DNA from: Proteles cristata cristata
Lineage: Eukaryota; Chordata; Mammalia; Carnivora; Hyaenidae
DNA: 64,000 nt
Reading direction: 5' to 3'
Assembly (NCBI GenBank): GCA_017311185.1
Contig: JAESUZ010000464.1
Span: 496,001-560,000, forward strand
Shown here: piece by piece, positions 11,536 to 23,589 of the stretch
How positions within the stretch are numbered: the first letter of the stretch is position 1
How the letters are laid out: every line of letters begins with the position of its first letter
The notes under the pieces: model-generated
What the model saw: the letters and a program-made list of their open reading frames with translations, nothing else
Databases searched by the model: none
What the model was told of the DNA's origin: nothing
Position numbers and translations under genes: made by a program

Positions 11536-11990
11536 CTCATACACCTTCCCTCTCTCCGACCTTCCTGTGGTCTCTCCCTCCCACTCTCTCTCTCAAATCA
11601 AGAAAGAATTTGGGATTACACTTAAAAGTAGCTGGCAATGAATGAGTGTAATTTGTGGCTTTTCACTTGAATTTACTTTTCTGGACGTTTCTTGTGTTCA
11701 AGACTGCAAATATTAGTGGGTAGGTCCCAAATGTCAATTTGTTGCTTCTAGCAAGAAATTCAGTACTTTTTCATGATTAACAACAATAACTTCCAAAATG
11801 ATATTTTTTATTTGCTCTTAACTGAAATGAGTTAGTTTTCTTTTTCAGGCAAGACCCGTTCTTTGGTAGAAACATAATATACTATTGTTAGGAATGACAG
11901 AAATAGAAAACACTTTTCTAAAGAAGTTTTTCAGTTAGAAGACGATATCCTAGAGATGTATGACCGCTCATAGAAATGTATGACATCCAG
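11536..11990. other. Unassigned spacer
   Basis: AT-rich sequence after the abrupt end of the array; no feature recognised. Confidence 0.4.
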
Positions 11991-12215
11991 GGGCGCCTGA
12001 GTGGCTTAGTTGGTTGAGCGTCCGACTTTCGGTAGGTCATGATCTCGCGGTTCGTGGGTTCGAGCCCCGCGTTGGGCTCTGTGCTGCCAGCTCGGAGCCT
12101 GGAGCCTGTTTCAGAGTCTGTGCCTCCCTCTCTCTCTGACCCTCCTCTGCTCACGCTGTCTCTCTCTCTCTCCTAGAAATAAATAAAACATTTTTAAAAA
12201 ATTAAAAAAAAAAAA
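11991..12215 (+). mobile_element. Young feline SINE, plus strand
   Basis: This complete copy runs from GGGCGCCTGAGTGGCTTAG to a TCCTAGAAATAAATAAAACA tail. It is flanked by the nearly identical duplicates GAAATGTATGACATCCAG (11973-11990) and GAAATGTGTGACATCCAG (12216-12233). Confidence 0.94.
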
Positions 12216-12233
12216 GAAATGTGTGACATCCAG

Positions 12234-13070
12234 ATGGCCACCAGTCACATGAAACAATGTTCTAACTTTACTCACCATCAGGGAGATACAAATCCAAGCC
12301 ACAGTGAGATACCACCTCACACCTGTCAGAAGGGCCAACATGAACACCTCAGGCAACAACAGATGCTGGCAAGGTTGTGGGAAAAAAGGGTCTCTATTGG
12401 CTGGTGGGAATGCAAACTGGTGTTGCCAACTAGAAAACACTATGGAGTTTCCTGAAAAAAATTAGAAATAGATATGTTCTTCGATCCAGCAATTGCACTA
12501 TGAGGTATTTATTCAATGGATACAGGTATGCTGTTTCGAAGGGACACATGCACCCCAATACTTAGAGAAGCAGTATCAACAACACCCAAAGTATGGAAGG
12601 AGCCCAGATATCTACAGATAGTTGAATGGATAAACAAGATGTGGTACACATATATAATCAAATATTACTCGGTAAACAAAAAGAATGAAATTTTGCCATT
12701 TTACAACTATGTGGATGGACATAGAGGGTATTATACTAAGCAAAATTAGTCAGTCAGAAAAAGACAAATATATGTCTCCACTCATATGAGGAATTGAAGA
12801 TATAAAACAGATGAACGGATGGGAAGGGAAGCAAAACTAATATAAAAACAGTGAATGGAGCAAAAACATAAGAGACTCTTAAATATGGAGAACAAACAGA
12901 GGGTTACTGGAGGGGTTGTGGGGGGGATGGGCTAAATGGGTAAGATTCCTTAATAAGGAATCTACTCATGAAATCATTATTATTCTATATGCTACCTAAC
13001 TCGGTTGCAAATTTTTAAAAATACAAAATTATAAAATAAAGTAATAAAATTGAGGAAAAAAATATATGCC
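12234..13070 (+). mobile_element. Diverged LINE-1 3' fragment
   Basis: Plus-strand LINE-1 ORF2 C-terminal sequence is recognisable (for example the segment decoding to KVWKEPRYLQIVEWINKMWY), followed by 3' UTR-like and A-rich sequence. Many stops and indels mark it as old. Confidence 0.82.
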
Positions 13071-13540
13071 CACAAATAGGAAAACTTGAGGAAATGGATA
13101 CATTACGAGAAATAAACACTTGTTCCAAACTGATTCAGAAGAAAATGGAAATTTTTAAAAGAGTGGATATTAGTAATGAAATGGCATGTCTTAAAAAAAA
13201 AAAAACACCCAAACAAAGCAAATTCCTGGATCTTATATCTTGATTGGTGAATATTATCAAATACTTAAAGGTAGAATTGATCACCATTTTCCAGCCATTC
13301 AAAATAAAATTGAGGAGAAAATAAAACTATGTCAGGTTGCAAGTCCAATTTTACACAGATACTGAAACAAGAATAAGACCCTAAAAAGAAATCAAGAACA
13401 AAAAACTGCACGTCAAGATTCCAGATGAATATACATCCTAAAATTCCTCAGCAAATTTTCCCAACACATATTCAACATTCAGTTTTAAAATTAACCACTA
13501 TCAACTGTGATTTATTCTGGCGAAATACATGGGTGATATT
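13071..13540. other. Unassigned spacer
   Basis: A-rich sequence between a LINE-1 remnant and a SINE; no gene seen. Confidence 0.4.
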
Positions 13541-13753
13541 TTTTTTTAATGTTTTATTTATTTCTAGGAGAGAGAGAGACAGCGTGAGCAGGGGAGGGTC
13601 AGAGAGAGAGGGAGTCACAGACTCTGGAACAGGCTCCAGGCTCTGAGCTGGCAGTCAGCACAGAGCCCGACGCGGGGCTCGAACCCACGAACCGCGAGAT
13701 CATGACCTAAGCGAAAGTCAGACGCTTAACCGACTAAGCCACCCAGGCGCCCC
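13541..13753 (-). mobile_element. Young feline SINE, minus strand
   Basis: This near-consensus copy is flanked by ACATGGGTGATATT (13527-13540) and ACATGGGTGATTTT (13754-13767). Confidence 0.93.
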
Positions 13754-13767
13754 ACATGGGTGATTTT

Positions 13768-15590
13768 AACTTGCTTTACCAATGATCCATTTGATAAGTC
13801 ACATTATCAAGAAGAAGGGTAAAAAAAATGTATGATCATCTTTAGAGATGATCAAAAGTAATTGACAAAATATGATAGCTATTCATCATAATAAGTGTCA
13901 AGTGACATAAGAAGTGTCAAGAAAGAACTCACCTCACCCTGGAAAAGACCATATATGAGAAAAAAAAGAAAAAAAACATGCTGCATCATATTCAATGGTG
14001 AAAAAGTGATCATTTTTTTTCTTTAAGTTCAGGAAGAGGACAGGAATATCCACTTTCATCACTTTCATTCCACATAGTCCTGAAGTGGTGTCACAGCAAT
14101 AAGAAAAAGAAATAAAAAACATCCAAATTGATAAAGAACTAAAATTTATTTTTGCTATTGTGATGGCACTATATATACAGAAATTTGGGATACACCAAAC
14201 TTGGATGGATACATGTGGTATTATTCTGAGAGAAAACAAACGAGAAAAAAAAAAAACACCTCACCACAGGTAACAGCTGTAGGGGTCCCCTCAAGTAACA
14301 GAACGACATAACTACCAAACTAAAACATGGCCAGGCATGGTGAGGGCGGGGTGGGTAGCGTGAGGGAGATCTTTGTGCAGATTAAGCAGTTCCACAACTG
14401 GATTGTGCTGTTGGATCCGTGAAGGTACATGACAAACTGACAACCAGACAGGCCCATCATGCCACTGTTTCCTGGATCTAACATTGTTCTGCAGCGATGT
14501 CTGGTAATACACTGGGGCAGAGGGCACCTTTGTCAAAGGACTTTTGTGTACCACCTGCAGCTTCCTTGGAATCTATACATCTGTCTACCTATATAAATCC
14601 CGGTCATCACATCTCGGAACAGTTATCTAAAGCTAGCAATCCCACTCTGGATCACTCAAGCTCCAAGCTTCCACAGAACAATAATAACCTGAAGGCGTCA
14701 AGGAGCAGGTGAGGAGACAGGTGGGGACTGGTGCTGGACTGAGTGGGCAGGTGCTGGCATGTGAGAGACTGGAACCCTGAGGGGCAGAAAAGGCCAGGTG
14801 TGGGACAGGAACAGCACACGGAAAACCGTCCTCCCAGAGTCAGCGCTTTTCCTTTGAGATGCAGAAGCCAGGACCAAGGCCTGGCTTACAGCGGACACTC
14901 CCAGTTTTCCCGTCTCCTTGAGACGCCCCACCTCCCCTGCACCTCTGTGCCTCCCCTCCTCGGCCCTGCCATTTCCTGCCTGTTACTGACACACCCACCA
15001 CCACCGTAGGTTGTCTGTGTTTTACACACGAAGGAATAGGGACTAACAGGGGGAGGAGCTCTGGAGTTTCAGCCCATGCAGGGGCCTGATGTTTCTGGAA
15101 ACCCAGGGTGTGGGGAGGAGGATCCGAGCAGGTGCGCCCAGGAGGTTCCAAGTGCTGGGATCACATAAGCGACGCACATCCCCCTTCCATCTAGGTGACC
15201 TGGACTCCACCGGCCTCCCCACAGGCTCCTAAAATTAGCTGCCCTCGTGACAGTTCAGACACACTCCATCTTAAAGGATCAAGCCTCCTGCTTCCTACGT
15301 CTGCCTGAAGTTCGTGCTCCTCCCCCAGAGATGACTTCCTCATGGCTCCCATCAGTTCTACTCAGGTGCTAAGAGCTATTTGCTTTGAGCTCTTGTCCCA
15401 AGCCATGGGTCCTCCCCTGCACCTCAGCTGGAGCTACTGGTGTGGCCCGCCTCACTGGGATCTGCACCTCACCTAACCTTCCACTCACATCCGTGGAGCT
15501 AAGAAGGACCATTTTCCAGGAGGGTCTGAGCCTGGAACCTTAACCTCCAACTACCTTCTAACCCTCCGTGCCCAATTCATCAAAGAATCC
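13768..15590. other. Unassigned 1.8-kb stretch
   Basis: AT-rich sequence up to about 14.3 kb gives way to moderately GC-rich sequence (14.7-15.6 kb). Open frames of up to about 100 codons exist on both strands, but none has exon borders or a recognisable product, so I call no gene. Confidence 0.35.
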
Positions 15591-15599
15591 CCGCTCTGC

Positions 15600-17480
15600 C
15601 TCTGTCCAAGTGACTCCTTGGCCAGTGCTAAGCTGGTTTGGATCTCTCCAGGTTCAGAGACATATGGCGAGCCCTGTGTCCAGGTGATTCTTTGGCTAAG
15701 TGAAGAGTTAGTTTGGAGCCCTCCATGTCCAAGGGCACATGGGGATCCCTATGTCCAGCACACTCCTAGGCCTATTCCTGAGCTGGTTTGGAGCCGTCCA
15801 AGTCCAAAGCCATTCAGTGATCCTTCTGTCCAGGTGAGACCTTGGCTTAGTGCAGAGCTGGATTCGAAGGCTCATAGTCTGAAGGGTCCTGGTAAGCCCA
15901 GTGCTCTGGAGACTTGATTGCCCTGTGCTTTGCTGGGTTCAAAATCTCCAGGTCCAAGGGCATGTGTTGAGTCTGCTGTCCACGTAAATCCTTGGCCTTC
16001 GGGAGAGCAGTGTTGGATGGTTTCTGGTTTGTATGCTCCTGGCAAGCTTAGTGTTCTGAGACTTGATTGCCTTGTCTCTGCTGGGTAGGTGGTCTCCAGG
16101 TCAAGGGCACATGTTGAGCTCACTCTCTAGGTGACTCTTAGGCCTAGTGCAGAGGTGTTTTGGGTGCTTGTGTTCTAGATGCTCCTGGCAAGTCCAGAGT
16201 TCTACTTGATTTCTCTGTGCCACGTTCTCTTGGAGATCTTCATGTCCAAGGGCACATGGTGAGCCCCATGTCCATTGTGTAGAGCTGTGGCCGATAGCTC
16301 CAGTTCCATGGTTCATGATGAGCCTGCTCTCCACATGACTTTTTGGCCTAGGGCAGGGCTGGATTGGGTGACTCATTGTTGGAAGGCTCTTTGCAAGCCC
16401 AGTGTTCTGTAGACTTTATTACACTGTGCTCTCCTTCACTGTAGGGTTCCATATTCAAGGACACCTGGTGAGCCACCTGTCCAGGATACTCCATGGCCTA
16501 GTACTGAGCTGGTTTGGAGCCATCCAGGTCCATGGGCAAGTGGTGATCCCAGTCTCCAGGTCACTACTTGGCCTAGTGCACAGCTGGCCTGCTTGGCTCA
16601 TGGTCTGAAGGCTCTGGCAAGCCTTATGTTCTGAAGACTTGAATGCCCTATCTGCTTTGCTGTAGGTCTCCAGGTCCAAGGGCATATGGCAATCTTCCTG
16701 TTCAAGTGACACATTGGCCAAGTTCATAGATGGATTTTCAGACTCCAGGTCCCAGGGCTTGTGGTTAGCTCACTGTTCAGGTGACTCCTTGGCCTAGTGC
16801 CATGCTGAGTGGGAAGAATCCTGGGCTCATGTCTCTTGGGAAGCCCAGTAACCTGGAGACTTAACTGTCCTCTTCTCTTCTCTGTTACATGGCTCCATAT
16901 CCAAGGACATGTGGTGAACTCATTGTCAACGACACTGCTTGGCCTAGTTCTGAGATGCTTTGGACCCCTCCAGGTCCCAGGGAAGTGGTGAGCGTGTTGT
17001 CCAGATGACTCCTTGGCCTTGAGAAGAGCTGATTTGGAGGATTCATGGCCTGATGACTATTGGCAGGCTCAATATTCTGGTCACTTGATTGCCCTGTGTT
17101 CTGCTAAATTGGAATGCTTGTGCTCTGAAAGCCCCTGTAAAGGCCAGTGTCTTGTGCAATCAGTTGCCCTGTCTCCTGGATTGAAGGGCTCGTGGTCTGA
17201 GGGCCTCTGGTCAGCTCTGTGTCCAGATGACTCCTTTGCCCAAAGTTAAGCTGGGATGCAGGGCTTAGGATCGGGAAAACTCGCCTGGAAAACCTGGTGT
17301 TCTGAGGACTCAATGGTGGTATGTGATACTACATTTGAAGCCTTGTGGTCTGTGGGTGCCTGGTCAGCCCAGTGTCGGGGGAAATTTTTGTCCATTACTG
17401 AGGGAGATCAAATAGTTCATGACCTGAGGGGCCGTTTCCCAAATACTACCAGTGTCTCCAGTGTTGTGATTCCTTCTCCA
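15600..17480. repeat. Complex tandem repeat with 147/75-bp alternation
   Basis: The anchor CTCCAGGTCCAAGGGCA and its variants recur at about 15648, 15723, 15797, 15946, 16094, 16239, 16300, 16447, 16522, 16668, 16743, 16893 and 16968. In the right half the steps alternate at about 147 and 75 bp, giving a compound period near 222-225 bp. The long version carries an extra block (GGCTCATGGTCTGAAGGCTC, then AGACTTGATTGCCCTGTGCT) that the short version lacks. The left end has consecutive 75-bp steps. Open frames here are by-products of the repetition. The family was not recognised. Confidence 0.88.
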
Positions 17481-17960
17481 AGTGGTTGTTTCAAATAATT
17501 CCATTACTGTCAGGTGTCAGTGGGCATTGTCCACATTGTGGAAGTCTGGGTCAGTCTGACATTCAGAGCATTGATGTACCCTGTGCTGAGTATTGAAGGA
17601 TTCTTGCAGAAAAGGGGGGCAAGGCTCCCTCAGAATATGGCCACTCCCACCTGCTAAATAGGAACATATATCTGAGTGGCCCACCCAACCTCATAGTGGT
17701 AAGCAGTCCAGGAGTCACCTGGTACAGGCATGTGGGCTCTCAGGACCAGAGAGGCACAAAGGTAGGTGCATGCCTGAAGGTAGAATACATAGTGTGAACA
17801 AGAGGCCCCAGGCAGGAGGAATGGGAAGGGCTTACCATCGGCAGGGACAGGGGACAGTACAGAGAAAGTGAGGAACAGCAGAAAGAACTGTGGTGTATTT
17901 CCAAGTCTTTCTTCAGTGTGGCCTGGTCTGTGCCTGGTTTTTCTAACAGCCCTGATTCAT
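17481..17960. other. Unassigned spacer next to tandem repeat
   Basis: Unique-looking sequence with no exon or repeat that I can identify. Confidence 0.4.
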
Positions 17961-18110
17961 CACAGCGGCTTCCTGTGATGTCAGCACAATTTCAAGGCCA
18001 ATCACCAGTCCCCTTTCAGATTGGCCTTGTTCAGGTGGCCAATCACGAGGCAGCTCAGCTGGCCAATTGCAGATGGCTTTCAAATTGGCCCTCCTGACAT
18101 CATTGCCTGG
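17961..18110. promoter_or_regulatory. Cluster of five CCAAT boxes
   Basis: CCAAT pentamers occur at 17998-18002, 18039-18043 and 18063-18067, and the inverse ATTGG at 18020-18024 and 18084-18088. Spacings are 22, 19, 24 and 21 bp, close to two DNA helical turns each. Dense CCAAT arrays of this kind bind NF-Y in vertebrate promoters, including long terminal repeats of retroelements. No TATA box, start site or gene is evident nearby, so a regulatory role is inference only. Confidence 0.45.
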
Positions 18111-19149
18111 ACAAAATATTTTAAAGGAAAATATGTTAACTTTCTTCAAGATGAAAAATTAATATTTGGGATGTATTTATAGTACAGTCATGGTGAGGTT
18201 GAAAGTCTCAACTGGTATAAAGCCAAATATGTCACTTAAAGTCACCATTCACTATAACACAACAATATGAGTGAATTCATGGGCCATTAAACTGCATCAA
18301 AGTCACAAGTCAGTGGGATATCTAACAACATGACTCCAGAGCAAGTGCTACTCTCAACTCATCCATCTGAGCTTGAGAAGAAACCTAAAAAAGGTAAATA
18401 TTATGTATAGTACATCTCCCAACAATAAAAAACAGGTAAACCTGGAGAAGATGAAGCTGAGTCACAAGTCATTAAATGCTTGCTAAAACCACATTCAGCA
18501 CTCATTGGAGGGGATACCAAAATCCAGACTTCCAACACATTTAAAGTGTTGTCCATCATCCAATTAAAAAAAAAAACCCTTAATAATCAAGGAAATAGGA
18601 AAATGGAACACATAACTTGAAGAAAAATAATTCCACAGCAAAAGACTCCCCAAGTGACAGGTGAAAATATAGAGAGAGACATCATCGACAGGAGTTCTTC
18701 AGGCAAACAATGGTAGCAGATGGGCACTGTAATCTAGAAACAAATGAAAAGGGTAGATAAGTAAATGGAAAAATATGATTCTTTCATTATCGCATTTAAA
18801 ATTTTCCTCTACAAGATACTGGAGTGTCTAAGGAAACAGAAAAGCATTAACCTGTTGGGTCTACAGCAAGTGTCAAGTAAAAGGACAGGAACGACACAAA
18901 GATCAGAAAGGGAAAATGGAAGGCAATTATTTGTTGTGTGTATATTTTTCATATATTTAGGTAACATATATTTGAGGAAATATTATTTGATGGCAGAGTG
19001 TGACAGACTAAATAAAGATTCAAGTTTTAAAGCCTCAAGCAACCACTAAGACATGTTAGCGCTCCACTGAGAAAAGGAGAGCCGGTAAAGCGTTCCTGGA
19101 TATTGCCGAGGAAATACCAAAGCAATATTCATGAATCACAATAAACAGA
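18111..19149. other. Unassigned AT-rich stretch
   Basis: No gene or repeat family recognised. The longest frame (18765-19049) lacks any feature of a real protein or exon. Confidence 0.4.
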
Positions 19150-19310
19150 AGGCTGACTTGGTGGCTCAGTCATGACTGAGGTCAGACTCTTACTCTTGGC
19201 TCAGGTCATGATTTCACAGTTTGTGAAATTGAGCCCCTCACAGGGACAGCACAGAACCTGCTCACATTCTCACTCTCAAAATAAATAAGTATTAAAAATA
19301 AAAATAAAGA
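19150..19310 (+). mobile_element. Old, partial carnivore SINE
   Basis: A diverged, shortened plus-strand copy is recognisable by GGTGGCTCAGTCATGACTGA, TTGGCTCAGGTCATGATTTC and a CTCTCAAAATAAATAAGTAT tail. Confidence 0.75.
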
Positions 19311-19484
19311 AATGAAGAGAAAAAAGAGGTAAAAACGGAACAGATGTGACCAACATAAATAACATCAACACGAGAGATTGACTGATAGTTCCAATCAAGA
19401 AAACGGCCTAACCGATCCTCAAAAGTCAGATTGTTGAATATAATAAAGAAACAAGTTCCTGCTCTGCCCAAGAAAAGCCCTTTA

Positions 19485-19722
19485 TTTATTTTTTTTTTAA
19501 ATTTTTTTAATGTTTTATTTATTTCTAGGAGAGAGAGAGAGAGAGAGAGAGACAGCGTGAGAAGGGGAGGGTCAGAAAGAGAGGGAGTCACAGACTGAAA
19601 CAGGCTCCAGGCTCCGAGCTGGCAGTCAGCACAGAGCCAGACGCGGGGCTCGAACCCACGAACCGCGAGATCATGACCTAAGCGAAAGTCGGACGCTTAA
19701 CCGACTAAGCCATCCAGGTGCC
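19485..19722 (-). mobile_element. Young feline SINE, minus strand
   Basis: This full-length copy has an expanded GA dinucleotide run. It is flanked by the 17-bp duplicate CCAAGAAAAGCCCTTTA at 19468-19484 and 19723-19739. Confidence 0.94.
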
Positions 19723-19739
19723 CCAAGAAAAGCCCTTTA

Positions 19740-21670
19740 AAGAGATGGACACGGTAGGTAACAATTAATGAAATGGACTACAACAGACCATGTAACACTT
19801 ACCATAAGAACCATGAAATGTGCATAATTTTATGAAAGTAGACCTCAAGAGAAGGAAAGTTTCATACACGAATGAAGGGCCAATTCAGCTAGAAGACATA
19901 TTCATTCTGTGTATTCACCTAATTGACACCTTGGGTTTAGATAAAATGAAAATTGATAAAACAAAAAAGAGAAATACAAAAATTGACAATTTAAAATTGA
20001 AATTTCAATACTCCCCTCTCACTAGTCAAAGGTACACAGAAAAACTCAGGATTTGAAATATTTAAACATTACCACCCATCCTGACCAAGGAGTCATCCCT
20101 ACAATGCTCTACAACATGGCAGCAAATCCATGTTCTGTTCATGTCCACAAGGACCATTCATGGATACAGAACATGTTTGAGCCATACAACAAAGTTAATG
20201 AATTGATCAGAAAAGAAGTGACAGAATTTGTCTTTGCCCACAAATGACTGAATTAAAAATACATAACAGCTGTCTGGCAAGGTCCCAAATATTAAGCGAA
20301 ATGTTTTGAGGTGACAAATAAAAAGCTGGGTGAGAAATTGAGAAAATCATTCACATCGATGTTCATGGTTTCAATGAGAAAGCAGACCCCTAGAATGGTC
20401 TGGAATGAGTTATTTCAGGTGTTGCCATGCGACTGCTTCCCCAAGCACAGCGCTGCTTACACTGACTTGACTCTGGGTGTTGGAGCTCTGTCTTGGCCTG
20501 ATATCCTTCTGTGAGTTTCTTGTGGGCACGGCTGGTTCCTGAACCTCTTCCCTGCTCAACACATGGAGCACACACTCAGACACAGTCACTGGGCAGGACG
20601 TAGAGAAAGGCTTCCTGAGGACCCGAAGTCTGCTGTCCAAAACCATGGTTGAGTGTTCTCTATGCCACACAGGCAGAGAGGAAGTGTTCATGGCTCTAGA
20701 CTCAAGACTGATTCACATTAAACTCTGTCATCTCCTGGCTGGGTGACACTCAAAGTCCTGAATGTCCTGGGTTCCTCATCTCTGAGATCGGGAAAGAAGT
20801 CTTGCCTACAGGGAGAAATAAGATTGGATGATGGAGTGGAGGATTGTAATTGTTTCTGGCTGCCCAGTATCTGAGTCCCCTCCCACCACAGAGACTGATA
20901 GCAGCAGAGCCACTCGTCCAGTCCCCCTTGAACCAGGACAAAGGCTTGTGACTGAGTCTCCGCTGCGTGCTGTGCAGAGAGCTGAGGGCTTACACACAAC
21001 ACGATACTGAATCCAGACAACAATTCCTCAAGTGGTTCCCTTCATTCTACAAAGCACCATTGAGAGTTTTGGTGTCCTGCCTGTGCTGACACAGCTGGTG
21101 TAAGAGTCAAGACTGTGACCAGGTCTCATGTGATCCTACTTCCACAGCAGATACACAGTCCGGAGGAAACACTCCCAATAAATTGTTCGTATAACTACTA
21201 TTAGAGACATGCACCTTAGAAAGTCTTACACAAAGTTCTCTCCTAAAATATACCAGTGATTTAACATCATGTCACTCCACAGGCATTTACTGAGTGGAGT
21301 TTTCTCTTTGGGGGTTGGTATGGTGCCACGTGATTTAAACATACTCTTTGATCTCTAAGAACTGATATTCTGACATCAGGCTTTGCCTAACATGTAAGGC
21401 TGTCCATGTCAAACTAGGGACACTTCTACAGGAAAGAGAGGCCATTGTGACAGACAGGCCACCACACCGAGCAGGCTTGTGTCTCACACAACTGACCTTT
21501 CAATACAAAGGTTAGAGCAGCTCATTTTCCACTGGGAGAAGGGAGCAATATGTTGAAAAAATAATATTCCAGAAATGAGGAATATGGATCCTCCCAAAGA
21601 TGAAATAACTTATATTCATAAAATTATGTTTTTTTCTTTTAGCAATGTTCACAATATGTGGATTTTCTTG
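19740..21670. other. Unassigned 1.9-kb stretch
   Basis: Mixed-composition sequence without recognised exons. Short open frames near 19.8-20.25 kb look like chance frames in AT-rich DNA, and no similarity to a known protein was evident. Confidence 0.35.
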
Positions 21671-21878
21671 AAGTTTATTTATTTGTTTGTTTATTTTTGA
21701 CAGAAAGAAACTCTTGGGAGACAAGGCATAGAGAGAGGCAGAGAGAGAATCCGAAACAGGCTCACTGCTGTCAGCACAGAGCCCAATGCGGGGCTCAAAC
21801 CCACAAACTGTGAAATCATGACCTCAGTGGAAACCAAGCGTCCCATGCTTAACCACCTGATCCACCCAGAGGCACCCC
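21671..21878 (-). mobile_element. Older carnivore SINE, minus strand
   Basis: A diverged copy ending in GGCACCCC (a mutated GGCGCCCC head) with the body GAAACAGGCTCACTGCTGTC. It lacks the features of the young subfamily. Confidence 0.82.
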
Positions 21879-21960
21879 AATATATGGAATTATAGAAAGG
21901 GGCTTCTAAAGAGTTATAAAATGTGATTATAATTTCATAAAAATAAAGCACTGTGATTCT

Positions 21961-22186
21961 TTTTAAAAAAAATTTTTTTTAATGTTTTATTTATTTCTAG
22001 GAGGGAGAGAGAGACAGCGTGAGCAGGGGAGGGTCAGAGAGAGAGGGAGTCACAGACTGAAACAGGCTCCAGGCTCTGAGCTGGCAGTCAGCACAGAGCC
22101 TGACGCGGGGCTCGAACCCATGAACCGCGAGATCATGACCTAAGCGAAAGTCGGACGCTTAGCCAACTAAGCCACCCAGGCGCCCC
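21961..22186 (-). mobile_element. Young feline SINE, minus strand
   Basis: This near-consensus copy is flanked by the perfect 16-bp duplicate AAAGCACTGTGATTCT at 21945-21960 and 22187-22202. Confidence 0.95.
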
Positions 22187-22473
22187 AAAGCACTGTGATT
22201 CTAATTCACAAAAGAATATTAAAACGGAAGTTGGAATATAGTCCCCAAAGCGCCAGTAGTGACTTCAGCGCCTGGGTCTGCCAGCGACTTGAGGTCTCCA
22301 GCCCCCTATGTGTTGTCTACACCGCACTTCTGCAGCTTTAGAGCCCCTGCACAGCATGCACACCGACTACCCGAAAACGGGTTTAGCCTCGACTGTTTCT
22401 GGAGGCAGCTGGCTCCCAGGCCGGGCTGGGGTTGGGGAATGTGCTCAGATTGTATCTAAATGACCTCAGCGAC

Positions 22474-22696
22474 GGGCACCTGGGTGGCTCTGTCGGCTCC
22501 GTGTCTGACTTTGGCTCAGGTCATGATCTCACGGTTCGTGGGTTTGGGTCCCCGTCGGGCTCTGTCCTGACAGCTTGCTAAGAGCCCGGAGCTGCTTCAG
22601 ATTCTGTGTGTTCTTCTCTCTCGGCCCCTCCCCCGTTCGTGCTCTTTCTCTGTTTCTAAATAATAAGTCAATGTAAAAAAATTAAAAAAAAATAAT
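22474..22696 (+). mobile_element. Moderately diverged feline SINE, plus strand
   Basis: It starts GGGCACCTGGGTGGCTCTGT and ends in an A-rich tail. Imperfect target duplicates (AAATGACCTCAGC and AAATGATCGCAGC) flank it. Confidence 0.88.
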
Positions 22697-22799
22697 AAAT
22701 GATCGCAGCAATGCGATGCTTCAAGTGAAACTCCAAACGACCTGGGTTCTTACAGAAGTATGGCCACCAGGTCTAAGGACACAGAGTAGATTTTTTGGA

Positions 22800-23260
22800 G
22801 GGAAAGATCCTTTCCCGCTAGACAGTCCACAGCCGGCGCGGGCCCTGCTCCCGCCAGGCTCCCGTTAGGCCAGAACGTGGGAGTTTCTCCCTACCCGTTT
22901 CTACCCGGGCAGAGCTTCCGAGCGCACCACCAAACGTGTGGCGGCACTTCCGGCACGCTACCCCGGGCTTGACCAACTTCCGGGCTGGTTTCCGGGCTTG
23001 GAGCTGAGACCAGGTTTCCCGCTCGCTACAGCGTCCAAAACTCCGCTTTGAACTCCGCGGTTCCCAGAACTAAACAGAAACTATTTTAAATTTCATATGG
23101 AAAATAACGCGGAGGAATCGTCAACAGGAATTATTTATGAAAAAAAGAGAATGACAAGGGGGCTCCCCTGCCGGATGTTCAGATCAAGGCGCGGCCGGAA
23201 GAGGGTCTCCCGGGGGAGCTCGGGGACCCAGGTGCTGGGTGAAGGGCGGCGCCCCCTGCT
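22800..23260. promoter_or_regulatory. Orphan CpG-rich, ETS-motif-rich patch
   Basis: An isolated CpG-rich segment sits in otherwise AT-rich DNA. It contains the ETS-type core CTTCCGG at two places (in GGCACTTCCGGCACG and CCAACTTCCGGGCTGG), a third related GTTTCCGGGC and a reverse-oriented GCCGGAAG. Such clusters are typical of housekeeping promoters. No first exon or open frame that I recognise starts here, and direction is unknown. Confidence 0.45.
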
Positions 23261-23589
23261 AGGGGAATGACCTTAGCCCCTGTCTCCGTGAACACACCAA
23301 TTCAGGACGCCTTGGAAATCATAATGCAAAACGAATAAAAATGGTGAAAATATTAGCAAAGAATGTGGATATCTGTATAACCTTGGAGTAATGAAGATTT
23401 TTTAAAGCAAGAGTATTAAGAGCACATAGGATTTTTCAGACAGATAAAACAACTCTGGTAAGCTTACACCCTTACCTACGTGTAGATGAACTCGGGTCGT
23501 CATCTGCCTGCTGTGGGCGATAAAAATTCATAAAGTGAAAAAATTGTTGACACTGAGCTTGATACAAATATCAAGTCATTTAGTAGTTA

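Noticed and set aside
10671..17480. Common origin of the two ~224-bp-period arrays (10.7 and 15.6 kb)
   Set aside because: Periods are similar but the sequences and internal structure (112+112 versus 147+75) show no resemblance; treated as coincidence.
20053..20247. 64-codon plus-strand frame as a retropseudogene
   Set aside because: No parent protein recognised and no poly-A tail or target duplication around it.
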